Assembly: GCA_033675265.1 (NCBI GenBank)
Contig: JAUJYZ010000181.1
Span: 62,001-126,000, forward strand
DNA length: 64,000 nucleotides
From: Actinostola sp. cb2023
Taxonomy: Eukaryota; Cnidaria; Anthozoa; Actiniaria; Actinostolidae
Direction of reading: 5' to 3'
The first letter of the stretch is position 1. The number at the start of each line of letters is the position of its first letter. The translations under genes were made by a program, and so were the position numbers. The notes under the pieces were generated by a model. The model had not been told where the DNA came from, searched no databases, and worked only from the letters and a program-made list of their open reading frames with translations. Below, piece after piece: positions 33,496 to 47,200 of the stretch.

Positions 33496-35824
33496 GTAAG
33501 TATGACCAAATTGTAGTTGCTTAAATTAAAATGCATGTACACGTATGGTGGTACTGTACATGTACATGCATGAAGTTTTCACAAACTTGTTGCATCACAA
33601 CCATGAAATTAGTCTAGACCATAGCTGTATAAATTAATGTGGTTTGTCATTAATGGTACATGTACACATGAATTTGGGATGAATACCAGTGAGTGAATTT
33701 ATATGTACCAAATTTTACCAAGCAATTTTGAAATATGAGTTGTATTTATCACAAATATCACATACAAGCCAATTATATGATATTAGTATAGGAAATTATC
33801 GCATGGGTTGATTAGTGCAGCTTGAAAAAATATATCACAAGAGCAGTAAATGCAAAGTTTTCAAATAAATTGCACAAGCAAGATTGCGCTCTCCACAAAT
33901 GATATTTTTTTCAAACTGCACAAGAATTCATACGATTTTCCTTGTAATAATATGACATTTAAAATGTATTTGATCAAAGCACATAAAGATTGTCCAGAAA
34001 ATAAAAAAGCAAGCGTACAATGTAGTTCTTGTACTGAACTCCCAGATAGAAGAGCATGTACAATTTTTTTTGCTTTCACAAATGCTTAAGTGTACAAACA
34101 AGAGCATTAGAGTGTGAGATATAAAAAGGATGACGAGAAAAAAAACACAAACAATCAATAAGCAATTAAACATTTTGTTTAAAGTGAGAACACAATTATA
34201 ATCAGGTAAATAAATGCTGCCATGGCCATTGACACTGCAAACGTACCACTCTTTATGACCTTGAATGAACTTGACAGGATAAATATGTTATATGTAGCAG
34301 ATTTATCCTGTCAAGTTCACATGCTATTAAGAATTAACTGCATGCTCTCAGCCAAACAGATGCGAGATAGTGAGTAAAATGTTTAAAAATATATATTACT
34401 GACTAGAAATTTCTATGAGAAAGTGAAGTGCTGCGTTCGCAAATCGAGTAGAACATCTGAAATTTAAGAGGAAATGCACTTCTACACCACTACAAATATT
34501 TTTAAATATTTAAAATCCAATAAGAACTGTACTAGGAGTAAATCATAGATTGTTTTGAAGGGGACGCTAAAGGTAATTCTGCTTTTCCTCGAATATTATC
34601 ATATCAACCTACAATTTATTTACTTCTGGAAGTATTCATGATCAAGCTCATGACTAAAGGTTTAGTAATATTTCAAGTTTGGTTTGGTTTGATTTTATGA
34701 TTTTATGTGATTTGATTTGGTTGCGTCAGTGGGTGATTTGTTTGTGTTAGATAGTTCAGGGATACTGATCGTCTCAGTATCTGGGATAACTCGACTTGTA
34801 AGAGCATCGATGTAAAGACTGTCTCCCTCGGTTAAGATCTGTTCGATTCGCTCGATCGGTAGTCCAGAATTCGATATTTAGAATTGTTTGAGCACGTACC
34901 GGTATGTAGAAGGGCTGAAAAACTCATAAAGAACATTGCCTTCCCCTTGAAATATTACTAAGCTGTTCATAAGCTTGATGAATACTTCCTGAAGTAAATA
35001 CATTGTAGGTTGACATGATAATATTCGCGAAAAAGCAGACATACCTTTAGGATTTGGCGACATCTTCACACAAAAACATGGAGGATTCAGGCACTTGCCA
35101 CACAGCGGTCAAACGATGCTTCGCCAATTTCGTGACGGTAATTTCTCGAAACATTTTCGAAGACACGACGTCTTACCAGAGAAACTCTTCCGGAAACATC
35201 CGGACGGATGGACATACACTTTTCTCAAATCCAGATACCTTCTGCCTTCTAGTGCCAGGCCCATAAGGTATAGCATGGGAACGAGGTCGATAAGCATGTC
35301 GAGATTAGTTTCGCTGCTCGCTGCGCTCACAGCAATAACTACAGCTACAAGTCTATCCGTTCATGTCTGGAAAGAAATGTCACTTTATAGAAACTCAGAT
35401 CCTCAGACAAAATTCTAAAACTGCCTAAACTTCCAAATCATTACTGCGAAAATCCTTGTATCACGACCTTTCGTTTTGTATAAACTTCAGCTGGATTTTG
35501 GGTTTTTCTGTTCCGCCAATATTTTTTTGCACTAATTAGTACTAAATACAATACAAAACAATAGAAATGTCACTATTTAGTACTTTAAATAATGATGTTT
35601 ATGCTGAGTTAACTTTGTACTCAAGAAATGGACATACATGTATATAGTGATTGTCGGAACAGAAAAACCCAAAATCCAACTGAAGTTTTCAAAACGAAAG
35701 GTCGCGATACAAGGATTTTAGCTGTAATATTACAAGGTCAAGAAGCTAAGTTCATTTCACTGCCTACATGTCTGTCTGTGTCTATCTGACTGACTGTCCA
35801 TCTGATTCTATTTCACTGCCTACA

Positions 35825-35855
<31 letters not shown>

Positions 35856-38800
35856 CTATCTGACTGACTGTCCATCTGATTCTATTTAACTGCTTACATG
35901 TCTGTCTGTGTGTCTGTCTGTCTACATGTATCTGATTGACTGTCCATCTGATTCTATTTCACTGCTTACATGTCTGTGTGTGTGTATGTCTGTCTATCTG
36001 ACTGACTGTCCATCTGATTATATTTCACTGCTTACATGTATGTCTGTGTGTCTGTGTGTCTATCTGACTGACTGTCCATCTGATTCTATTTCACCGCTTA
36101 CATGTCTGTCTGTGTGTCTGTCTGTGTGTCTGTGTCTATCTGACTGACCGTCCATCTGATTCTATTCCACTGCTTACATGTCTGTCTGTGTGTCTGTCTA
36201 TCTATCTGACTGACTGTCCATCTGATGCTATTTCTCTGCCTACATGTCTGTCTGTGTGTCTGTGTCTATCTAACTGACTGTCCATCTGATTCTATCTATT
36301 GGCCCTCCACACGGAGTTGGTGTACAACGTGTAAGCTACAAATTTTAAAGCTGAAATTTGTTTAGAAAATGCTCTAGTTTTTGTTTTATCAATAAGTTTG
36401 TAAAAATATTTACATGTTTTGAAAGCAAATTTATCAGTCCATCTCTAGTTGAGAAAAACATTTTGTCAAGAGGAAAAAACTATAAGAAACTGTAAGAAAA
36501 AAAAAGTATGTGTCTCCCGTGAAAATCTCGAAAAACCCCATAACATCGAAGCTCCGTTTTCACCAAAATTTCCATCCAAGCCCAAAAATTTTTAATTTGA
36601 TTTTTTTTGCAAATTTTTGATTGGCTGGCCTTTGGGGTGGGAACTAGCTGTCACATCCATATTATCGTCTGCCGTCGCAGAGCCGCTGTACGCGTCCCGT
36701 CGCCAAATTTGCATGTCCATGTCTCTGTTATAATAGAGAATATCTCATATTCAGGCAAGCTAGAAACTTAACTAATATTTTATGTCTAAATCCTAGTCGA
36801 TATGGCTATACCTTGACATATGTCAGGATGTACCAAGCAAACACTAAGTCTATCCGATTAGACACTAAAAGGCTTTTTAGATCGGAACTCCAACTAGCAA
36901 CCGGTCGACTCATATTTCTTTAGAATGTCAAAATACTTCCACCTGCTTTTCCATTCATCTTGCCTTTCTTTTGTTACGCCCTAATACACAAGAACTCGCT
37001 AAAACATTATCATCCCTCGTTCTGATTTATGATATTTCTAGATAGCCAGATAGCTTGTGGCTTCTGCTATCCCACAGTGTAACTTGGACACGATATAACA
37101 AAGAATAGCCATATCGAATCTTTAGTTTTCTTCCCTCCATAGCTATGAGTCCCACGGTCATGATCTAGAATTACGTTACCATATGGCCAATCACAGGCCT
37201 TACTAAAACTGACATCAATCAAGATAAACCATCTATTGTAAAACCTCTATAAATATAGTTACAGTTTAGCCTGTAGTTCAGTACATTGCAGTACATTGCA
37301 GTACATTGCAGTACATTGCAGTACATTGCCAGTACGCTTGTAAGAACACAGAAACCTGAATAAAGATACCTAAAGAACCGATACCTGCTTTACTAAGAGA
37401 AATCCTCCTTAACATATGGTGGTGAACCCGAAGTTCCATTCTAAGATGTTCTACTAACATCGATGGAAGAAGAGCCCTGAGTCTTCGGGTCTTCTAAAGG
37501 TATATTTTCTTCTTACAAATGAATGTTATTATGTTGTTGTAGCAGCGCCTAGTACTCAGCCAATTTTTGTTATTGTATTCTAATGTAGAACTTACTACTA
37601 CAAATCTGTTGTAACTTAGTTCCTATCTATTCACGTACCTATATTTTAGAACAGTGTTCTATTCAGTATCGTAAATTTTCAATTCTACCTTAAACATCTG
37701 AGTGACAATATCTACAGTGTTTTCACTATAAGTATTCAAACTGTCTCGACCACGGACGAGAAGTAGTTTTTTATCTGCCAACCCAGAATCCCAACTTTGT
37801 AAACCGTGTAAATCAAAGAAACAACAAGCAATGAATCCAGCAACTGATACAGTTAGCCAGGCTGATTTTAAAGAATTGACTGATCGCCTTACGAACTTAC
37901 TCACTGTGTCAATAGACGGAATACGGACATCCCTAATTACAAACCAGGACCAAAATTCACACGAATTAAACGCTTTACATGATGTGTTAAATGCGGATAA
38001 TATACGATCAAAAGGGCCCCCGGGAATAGCCAAGGCACCGATTTTTAAGGGAGATAACGACGATCCATTAGTTTTTCTAGAGTTGTATAAACTATATACT
38101 CACTTCTATCAGTGGTCGATCGAACAAGCATTTGATGCTTTTCCCCTATCATTAACCGGTAATGCTCTCACGTGGTATTCAACCATTGATAAAACACAAT
38201 TTACCAATTTGGCGGGATTAATTAAAATCTTTAAAGAACGCTTCTTGTCCACAACTGACATGTGGCTACTGCGAAACGAGTTAGCTAACCGCAAACAGGG
38301 ACCAAATGAATTACTCTCTGATTACATAACAGACATCAAGAACATTGTCTGTTTTAACTGCCAACGCGAAGGACATCACTATAAAACTTGTCGTGCAGCA
38401 CCAAGGCAGTTAGACGATTACACACACCCAAATTACACCCAATCAAATCGCAATAATCAGTCACATCATCAGCCAAATTAGTACGGGTTTCTCGAAAGAG
38501 GCAATACGATGAGGCCCCTACCAGTAATAACATTTTGCCTAACAATCGAAACTATGACAGTAAAAACATTTCCCAAATTGAGTTAGTAAACCACGCGAGC
38601 ACACACATCCAAAATTCTAGTCAACCTGATGTCAATGTGTCAACAATAAGTACTTCTAGCGATGAATTCAATAAAGCACCAGAAGTACACCCCTGTGTTG
38701 ATCACAAACATTTTATTCCCTCTTACGATTGTGTATTCCAGAACAAAAATCATGCTATTATACCTGCCATAGCCGACAATCTTGAAGATAGCATTCTACA

Positions 38801-41265
38801 TGATTCTAATAATCATATGTCGCTTGCAATAGATACACCAGAACAAACACCTCCAAACATTCACATGCCAGTCAGTCACTCTGACACCACACTTAGCGAG
38901 GAAACGATTTTTAATATCGATAAGCAGATATTTCCGTTCCCGAACGAAGAACGCATTAATGATAATTTATCGCATTATGTGCCGCTGACGCTAAGTGACA
39001 GTACTCAAAGACACTTAACTGATAATAGCCATAAGCTGCCTTCCGGTAACATATATCCGGAGATTACAGTTCAAACATATCCTGACAGTGCCATTAGTGA
39101 TAACGAGATAACTAATCTCGACCTACACACGTTCTTATCGGAGATCCCCTTTAATGACGATAATACCATCCCGATCAATAACGACAAGACCTTAGAGAGT
39201 GATCATAAAACCCATACTTGTAATACAATGATAACTACAGATAATCAAGGCCAAGCAAAAATATTAAACATACCGGATAGCATTCCTCATGTTAAAATTC
39301 ACGTGAACGCCCCAGTCATGGCTCCAATTAGTCAAGATTTACTATTATATAACCCACAATTACAAAAGAAAACACAATGGGACATGTTTTCCCTTCTAAG
39401 TGGTTCTTTCCACATCAAAAATATGTTACATTCATCGCCATTCAATTTCTTGAATCAATTTAAAAGTTCCATGGTAAAATACGATTTGCTTCAAAGAAAG
39501 GACAAATCTCGTGCCAAACGTCAATTTTCAAAGGACAACGACAGCCAATCACAGTTACAAGCCAACCAAATTAAGGAACACATTATTATTCAACAAATAC
39601 CGTTTTTGCCTCAAGATAAAAATCAGAGAATTTCCAATATTCATAAAGTACAATTATTGCCAAAAGACAAAATAGTCAAGGCCGAAGAAAATATTATAAT
39701 GCACAATGTTGCAATCTCAACAAATAAAGTTTCTCTCTCTGATAAAAATATTAATGGTGATAACAAGGCACTTGATATTCAAGATACACATTTTAATGGA
39801 AATGACAATTCATATAAGGCGATTGATATTCAACAACAAATAAGTGTTCAAGACGAATTGAACGCAATACATTTTTCAAGTTTAACATCGAACCTCTCTA
39901 TCCAAGAAAAGATAGCAAGGGAGTCCTCAGCACATAGTATCCATAAGTTATATTATTCTATTGACTGCGTGCACAAAGTACCTCCATTATTTTCACACTT
40001 CGACTCCATAATACATTGTATGTGCGTCCCAATTGTTTCCATTCGATCCAGGGGGGAAATATTCCGGCATATTCTCTAGCAAATGAGTCCACACATAGCC
40101 TAACTATTAAACGAGAAGATTGTTCAGTTCTGCACTCCTCGTGTTTGATTGAATAATGAACTGAAGACTACAACCACACACGTGATAATGTAACACGATA
40201 ATACAGCGTGACATAACACTATAATGTGTTGACCTATTGTACACAACATGTAATGATGACATAGTTCAGCAGACATACAAAACAAATTGTTACGCACAGA
40301 TGTATTATGTCAGTCAATTCAATTCTACTCTTACTCAGATATGAACAATTTTTTTTTATCTTCTTCGTGTAGTGAAATACAAGACATTGTCACTCAAGTT
40401 GCTAGATTATAGTGAACTTTTCCAAGCAGTTATTGCTGCCGTTTCCTCACGTTTTAATATTTCTAGTGAAATTTCAAGTAGCACGTTAGTCTCTAGTCTC
40501 TATTATAATTATTTTAGAGGCTGATCTGTACTAAACGCTTGCTACGCGCAGCATAATGCATTTATTTGTACTGATGTACACTGTACATAGTATATACACT
40601 GTACACAGTACACTGATGAAGAATGCAGACAACGTCACATGCCTTGGTCTTCCATGGACAGAAAGTACTAAAGTCAACTTCAAACGAAGTCACGTCCCAG
40701 TTTCCAGATACATTGGACCTCATCTATCATTCAAGGATGTACTACCCTTACTATATCCACAAGCAACATCTCTTAACCTTGTCAAAAAGTTCTAAAGACG
40801 AAGTTTAAAGATGTCAAATCCACTGTTTCAATCTCATCAAGTATTTTAATTAACAGTGACAGTATACTATCATAACCTTGAGTTATGTTGCTATTATAAG
40901 ATTCATAAACACCAAAATGAACAAATCAACAATTACGTCATTAAATACCAAGAAAACAACCGAAGAACCATGCTGCTTAGAATGCCAAGATCCAATGGAA
41001 CAAGAACTGGAAAGTACTCACGTACACTATCAAGCTAATACTTCCAAACATGACGATCAAGAACCAGGACAACCAGTCTAATTTGACCTATCAACAAATT
41101 AACTACGGAAACAACCAAACAAAGATTAAGGAACTATATTACGAAACACGATTTTAAAAGGACATGAACTCTGATATAACTATGCATGAAGTTATTATCA
41201 GCTATATTCAACAACAATATTTTGAACTATCTACTCATATATTCTGAAGTACCATATATAATCAA

Positions 41266-41296
<31 letters not shown>

Positions 41297-44200
41297 CATT
41301 TCAATATCATTATGAGCGGCTTTAACATAATAGCAAACCGCAACTTATGTTAAGAAACTCATACAAAAAAAAGATAATCTCATATATATTCACATATAGC
41401 TAGCAGAAAACAACAATAACGATTCAGTATGCATTACCACATTAAGGTAAGCTTATAATCTAATATATTCATTGGTGATGGTTACTCTTATATTTACTCT
41501 ATATTTAGTGGAAGCATTTCAAAAAAAAAAAAAACTGGTTCGTTTAGGATATCTAGATCCTCTTTTTCTCAACGGAGTTCGAAATTGAGATGAGAGAGAT
41601 GTTATAATAGAGAATATCTCATATTCAGGCAAGCTAGAAACTTAACTAATATTTTATGTCTAAATCCTAGTCGATATGGCTATACCTTGACATATGTCAG
41701 GATGTACCAAGCAAACACTAAGTCTATCCGATTAGACACTAAAATTAAGGCTTTTTAGATCGGAACTCCAACTAGCAACCGGTCGACTCATATTTCTTTA
41801 GAATGTCAAAATACTTCCACCTGCTTTTCCATTCATCTTGCCTTTCTTTTGTTACGCCCTAATACACAAGAACTCGCTAAAACATTATCATCCCTCGTTC
41901 TGATTTATGATATTTCTAGATAGCCAGATAGCTTGTGGCTTCTGCTATCCCACAGTGTAACTTGGACACGATATAACAAAGAATAGCCATATCGAATCTT
42001 TAGTTTTCTTCCCTCCATAGCTATGAGTCCCACGGTCATAATCTAGAATTACGTTACCATATGGCCAATCACAGGCCTTACTAAAACTGACATCAATCAA
42101 GATAAACCATCTATTGTAAAACCTCTATAAATATAGTTACAGTTTAGCCTGTAGTTCAGTACATTGCAGTACATTGCAGTACATTGCAGTACATTGCAGT
42201 ACATTGCCAGTACGCTTGTAAGAACACAGAAACCTGAATAAAGATACCTAAAGAACCGATACCTGCTTTACTAAGAGAAATCCTCCTTAACATCTCTCTG
42301 GAAAGAGACCTCTTTCGGTCTTTTGACTCCTGTAATCGCTCCTTTCCGCTTTTTTATTCATCGTGGAAAAGGAAGAAATCGTATGACACCTGCTCACCTT
42401 TCTTATGTAGTACACCCACTTTTGCCCATCCCGCACTTTTTGCCTTTTCTGCCTATCGCACAGTTTTTGCACTTTTTGCTAATCTCATAGTTTTCAGTGC
42501 ACTTCTATTACATGTAAGGTGGATTATGACCAGTGCATTAGAAAGTTCAACATTTCGGGGATTCTTTTTTTGTACCACTATTGTACACTACCACTTAAAG
42601 CAAGACAAAATATAGAGTATACCGGCCACATTTATTTTGCCCGGCGGTAATAAATAAAGAGAAACCATGCATACAACCACAAGTTTCCTCCGTTTTATTT
42701 GGTTTCAAAACATGTGTAAAGCTCATAAAGTATTACATTGTTATAACCAAGTCAATATCAACTAGTTAACTAGTTAACAAAAGCAGTAATACATTTTCGG
42801 TAGTCTTTAACCCATTGACTCCTACACCGGCCGAAACCGGCCGTAAACATCGATAGTGCTTTGAAAAATTCTAACTTTCTGAATTTTCGTAACATCGATC
42901 TCATGGCCAGTTATTAGTGACAACTAGAGAACTCTTCATATTTTAACCTAAGTAAACTGATTTACAGGTCCGATTTCTGGGCATTAGTTCAATTTGTTTG
43001 CCAAAAATGCGTGTTTTTGACGCAATTTTACACCTCGAAAATGACCGACATTTGACTTGGATTTTCTTCCAAAATACATCCTTGCGAAACAAAACGCCAC
43101 TTTCTCAGCAAACTTCCATCTCTCTTCTTGATATAGTCGTGAATTTTGCCCTCTCTTTTCCTTAACTCGCCGAACAATAGCCATTTCCTTAGGACCACTT
43201 TCGCTAACACGTGTTTTCCTTCTGCACGCCCGAAAAGGATGCCAGGAAACATCCGGGAATTTTCGACAGAAATCTCCCCCAATATCCGTTTTTTAAGAAT
43301 ATATAGAGTGTCGAGCCACTCGGTCCTACAGGCAAAATATTGCACCAGTTCCATTCTTTACAAGTCCAAAGTCGCCAAAAATGCCTTTGTAGGTCCTGGA
43401 ATCCACCACAGAAAGACGAGAGAGACAATTTCACACTTGAGTCCGCCATTTTGAATTTCCAAACGGCACCGCCGTCGCCGAAATGTGTTTGTGAATTCGT
43501 ATCTAAACTCCTGATTTCTTCCAGGAGAACGGTCTCTACCACACCAGTCAAGCTTAATGATGCTGTCCTGGGGGCTTCTGTGGTGAATAATGGCTATAAA
43601 CACTCTAAAAATGCAAAATTGGCCGCTCCTAGTAGCTACAAGCTGCTGTTCCTCGTGGAGATTCACAACAAGAGAAAGATTACGTCAGAACCTGAGCCCG
43701 TGGGCTTTCAGAACTGTCAAGATTTCCATGGAAACCCCTTATATGGAATCGAAATTTCCTATGGCGTGATTAGGTCCAGAAAATCGCTAAAAAACTCAAA
43801 ATAGCTCAGGAGCGAATGGGTTAAGTATGATACTGTTAGTGTAGATGGGCAAAAGTGCACTATGGGCGATAATACTCGATAGGCAAAATGTGTGCGATAG
43901 GCAGAAAATGAAAAAAGGGCAAAAAGTGCGCGATAGGCAAAAAGTGCGCGATGGGCAGAATCGCGCCTAAGGCAAAAAGTGTGTGATGAAAGTTTTTGCC
44001 TAATGTGCGATGAAGACAGTGAATCACACAACTTTGGACAACAAAAATATTTCCTCACGCTGTTTGTTGGTGGATATTTCGGTGATCCCAGATGTACAGA
44101 CATAAACAACAACAGCTGGAAATGATAGAGAATTTCAAGTGCATTCGTACCATCAACTCAGTTTTCATGGTAAGCAAATAGGGATTTTTATAACCACAAA

Positions 44201-47200
44201 AAATCTACAAATTGCAGAATAAAAAAAATACACAAAATTGCACATTTTTTCCGTTACAGTTCGAAAAAATCGGCATGTAATTTCTATGATTGCATCAACC
44301 AAAAAATAGGCAGTCAAGGACTGCATGTGGCTACTGTAAAAAAAAAAAAAAAGTGGTAGTCTATAACTACATGTAGGTACTGCGGTTTTGAAATGTATAA
44401 GAAATGTGTAGTTGGATAATGATTCCTCTGTTGAACTAGTATGTTTGAACTATCTGCCGAAACTTGTTATTTGGTTCTATATAATGCTAATTTAATTGAA
44501 AACAATTGTGACAGTAAACAAATAATGAACAACAACAGTTTTTAATAACAATCAATATCAACAGCATCGATCGTTAGTAATCGAATATTAACATTAATTT
44601 AACAATGTTCTGTATATTTAGCAAACTCAATTTTGATAACAATAATAATAATAATAAGGTCTTAAAGTGCTCCTAACCCCTTTTACAATTGTTTTTTCTT
44701 TGTTTGAACCTTGCATTTAGGAGTTATGGAGGTTTGAAATCTGGATATGCAAATCAGATGACGTCACCCCGGGCTTCATTTATTATACAAAAATGCCCTT
44801 GTGCAAATTATTAACATTTTTGAACTTGTAAAATATTTTTACAAACTATATAAATGATTTCATATAAAATTTTCCCCCATATCGGGGAAGAGATCTACTG
44901 AAAACAATGAAATAAGTTAAAAAGGTAAAAAGCCCGGAGTGACGTCATCGAATTAAAATATCGAGATTTCAAACAACTATAACTCCTAAATGCGAAGCTC
45001 AAATGAAAAAACACTTAACCCTATAGCTGATCAGTTCATGAACATTAAATTTTTAATACAATTGTAAAGGGGGTTAGGAGCACTTTAAGCTTTAACTTTG
45101 ACTTTGCCTAGCTATTATATGAAAACATTGAGTATAATAAATAGTATCTCTAATTTAAAGATAAGTTTACACTCTAATATACTATGATTTTATGCTATTT
45201 TGTACAAGAAACCAGATACATCTCTCGTGTGTAAATATTTTTTCAGGTTTCACAGGCTCGCCACCCTTTGTTTGTGTATTGGGCTTCCTGTGTCTTATTT
45301 GATCGATACAGTGTATGGCCGTAAATTCACTTTTAGAATCCTGTCCTTTTTGATATCTTGCATTTCTAAAACTGCTTTCAAAATAAAGATGAATATCTAC
45401 TTGAGTCCTGTGTGTCATTTATTTAGCGATTAGAACGGCTTTTAGCGAGTTTTAGGACAAAGAATAACTATTTACGAGAGCCGTGTTTGTTTCACTGTCC
45501 GTCGTATAAGCTTAAGCTTATCTTATATAAAGACATTGTTCCTCGAAGAGAATTACTTGACCGTTAAAACAGTTATCAGGCAGTTTACATAATTACATGG
45601 AGCCATTGGAGGTGCTCGACTACAGTCTACACAGACTAGTCGATCGTCATGGACTGATGGAGTTATTTTACAATCGACATTCTCCTGGAAAATAATCTCA
45701 TCTTTATGAACAAACACTTGACACTTTGCACGAGAGATATGTCTTGTTTATGGTACAAAATAACATAGAATAGTACAGTGTGTAAACTTACCCTTCTAAA
45801 CAAAGCGTCCCATGGAGTCTCCATGTGCTTTTCGCTTCACACGACGTATATTTTCATCGGGTACATCGTCGCGACATCGTGGCTGATTTTCGATCACCCG
45901 ACTAGTTCCGAACACTATCCGAACACTATCCGAATTACTTACTGACGGACGGACTTACTTACACACTCGATGGCATAGTGGCTACGTCTCTAATAGAGAC
46001 AGTAGCCACAAAAATGGTTCCTGTTTCTGAATACATCTTGTTTTTACTATAAAACTACAAATTGTTGTCGTGATTGGATGATTAGTTTTCGAGAAAATGG
46101 CTAAAAAGTAGCGTGAGAATTTTATGTTACGCTCTTATACACCAACTCCGTGCGGAGGGCCAGAAGAGCTACCGGACCCACTTCTGACAAGTATATTATT
46201 GTAGTGGCCTCTCACTGAGTGAGTTCAGTGTTTATGCCAGTACTGCTCCTCTGTGACGGTTAATGTTTCTGTTGGCTAAAACCAAGCACACTTTTTTCTT
46301 TTCATCTGTCAGCACTTTTCATTCGTAGCTGATCTACTTTTAAAACAAAAGGCAATGATTCAAATCACAGGAACCATGGAACGAGTTTCATATTGAGGGG
46401 ACAACCATTCCAGGCAGAATTTCAAAGACCACTAATGATTGTCATTTGATAGCATGTTATTCATTATTCTGCATACCGTTTCTATATGGCCCATTTTAAA
46501 CTGAATTTTTCTGTGCTTGACCACATGCTTTGAGATCATGTGACACAAACTTTATGAAGTCAACATGAAATTTTCAAGAAAACCTGAAAGTAAAAAATCT
46601 GGTCAAGTTTTAGCTTGAATTATGGTAGAATATTCCACCAAATATGCTAATTATGCTAATTAGCTAGTAAGTGACACAAGTTCTTCTATTTTTCTTTATT
46701 TTTCTTATTTCACTTTGCTAGGGGGCAGCTGTCCCCCTGCCACTGTGCTGTGTACAGTGTGTACAGCCCTGACACATGTACATTTGTTGTAATAAAAGAG
46801 GAGTCCTAGGTGCATCAAGATGATGATAATAATAATAAATGGCTTTAGGAGCGCCACATTGGGTCTCAGCACTAGAACTCTTACAATAATTTAAAAATAA
46901 ACCTGATTTCATCATTACTTTTTTTTGGTGACTTTTAATTCACACTCCCAACAGCTTAAAAGGACTGACTATTTTGCTGAATTCACATTGCACTTTCACT
47001 TTTGAGGGATTTCACGTAAACGACATCACATAAAGATCACATTCATTTTTTGTGAAGATGACGTAATTGGTTTACCCTGGTTCCAGAGTGACTTGCTGCT
47101 TCTCAACGATATACATTTAGTACGAAAAATTACTCTCTCTAAATCGTGAAACTTCTCAAAACCTCTGGCACCCAGGGTACAATTGTATACTTGGTTCACC

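Larger units (their letters stand above)
36726..42292 (+). mobile_element. LTR retroelement, 5.57 kb, lacking pol
   Basis: Two near-identical LTRs (689 and 693 bp), TG...CA ends, TCTC on both sides (36722-36725, 42293-42296), a primer-binding-like segment after the 5' LTR, gag with a zinc knuckle, a second long frame of unknown nature and a purine-rich tract before the 3' LTR. No protease, RT, RNase H or integrase motif is visible, so it must depend on enzymes of another element. I noticed only a 4-bp indel and one substitution between the LTRs, so the insertion is young. Confidence 0.9.
36301..46161. mobile_element. 9.86-kb segment bounded by 24-bp inverted repeats
   Basis: GGCCCTCCACACGGAG...TGTA at the left and TACA...CTCCGTGCGGAGGGCC at the right, 23 of 24 bases matching. 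It encloses the LTR retroelement, a piggyBac-type copy and a TTAA MITE; what remains is about 2.85 kb without a transposase. No target duplication is visible; the left flank may be replaced by the minisatellite. A host DNA transposon that collected insertions is the simplest reading. Confidence 0.55.

Noticed and set aside
35054..35418. Overlapping 70- and 107-residue plus-strand frames
   Set aside because: Three frames overlap in a CpG-rich patch; none carries a recognisable domain. Only the possible start exons are noted.
35908..36147. Cys-rich 79-residue protein
   Set aside because: Reads straight through the CTGT/TG-rich minisatellite; composition artefact.
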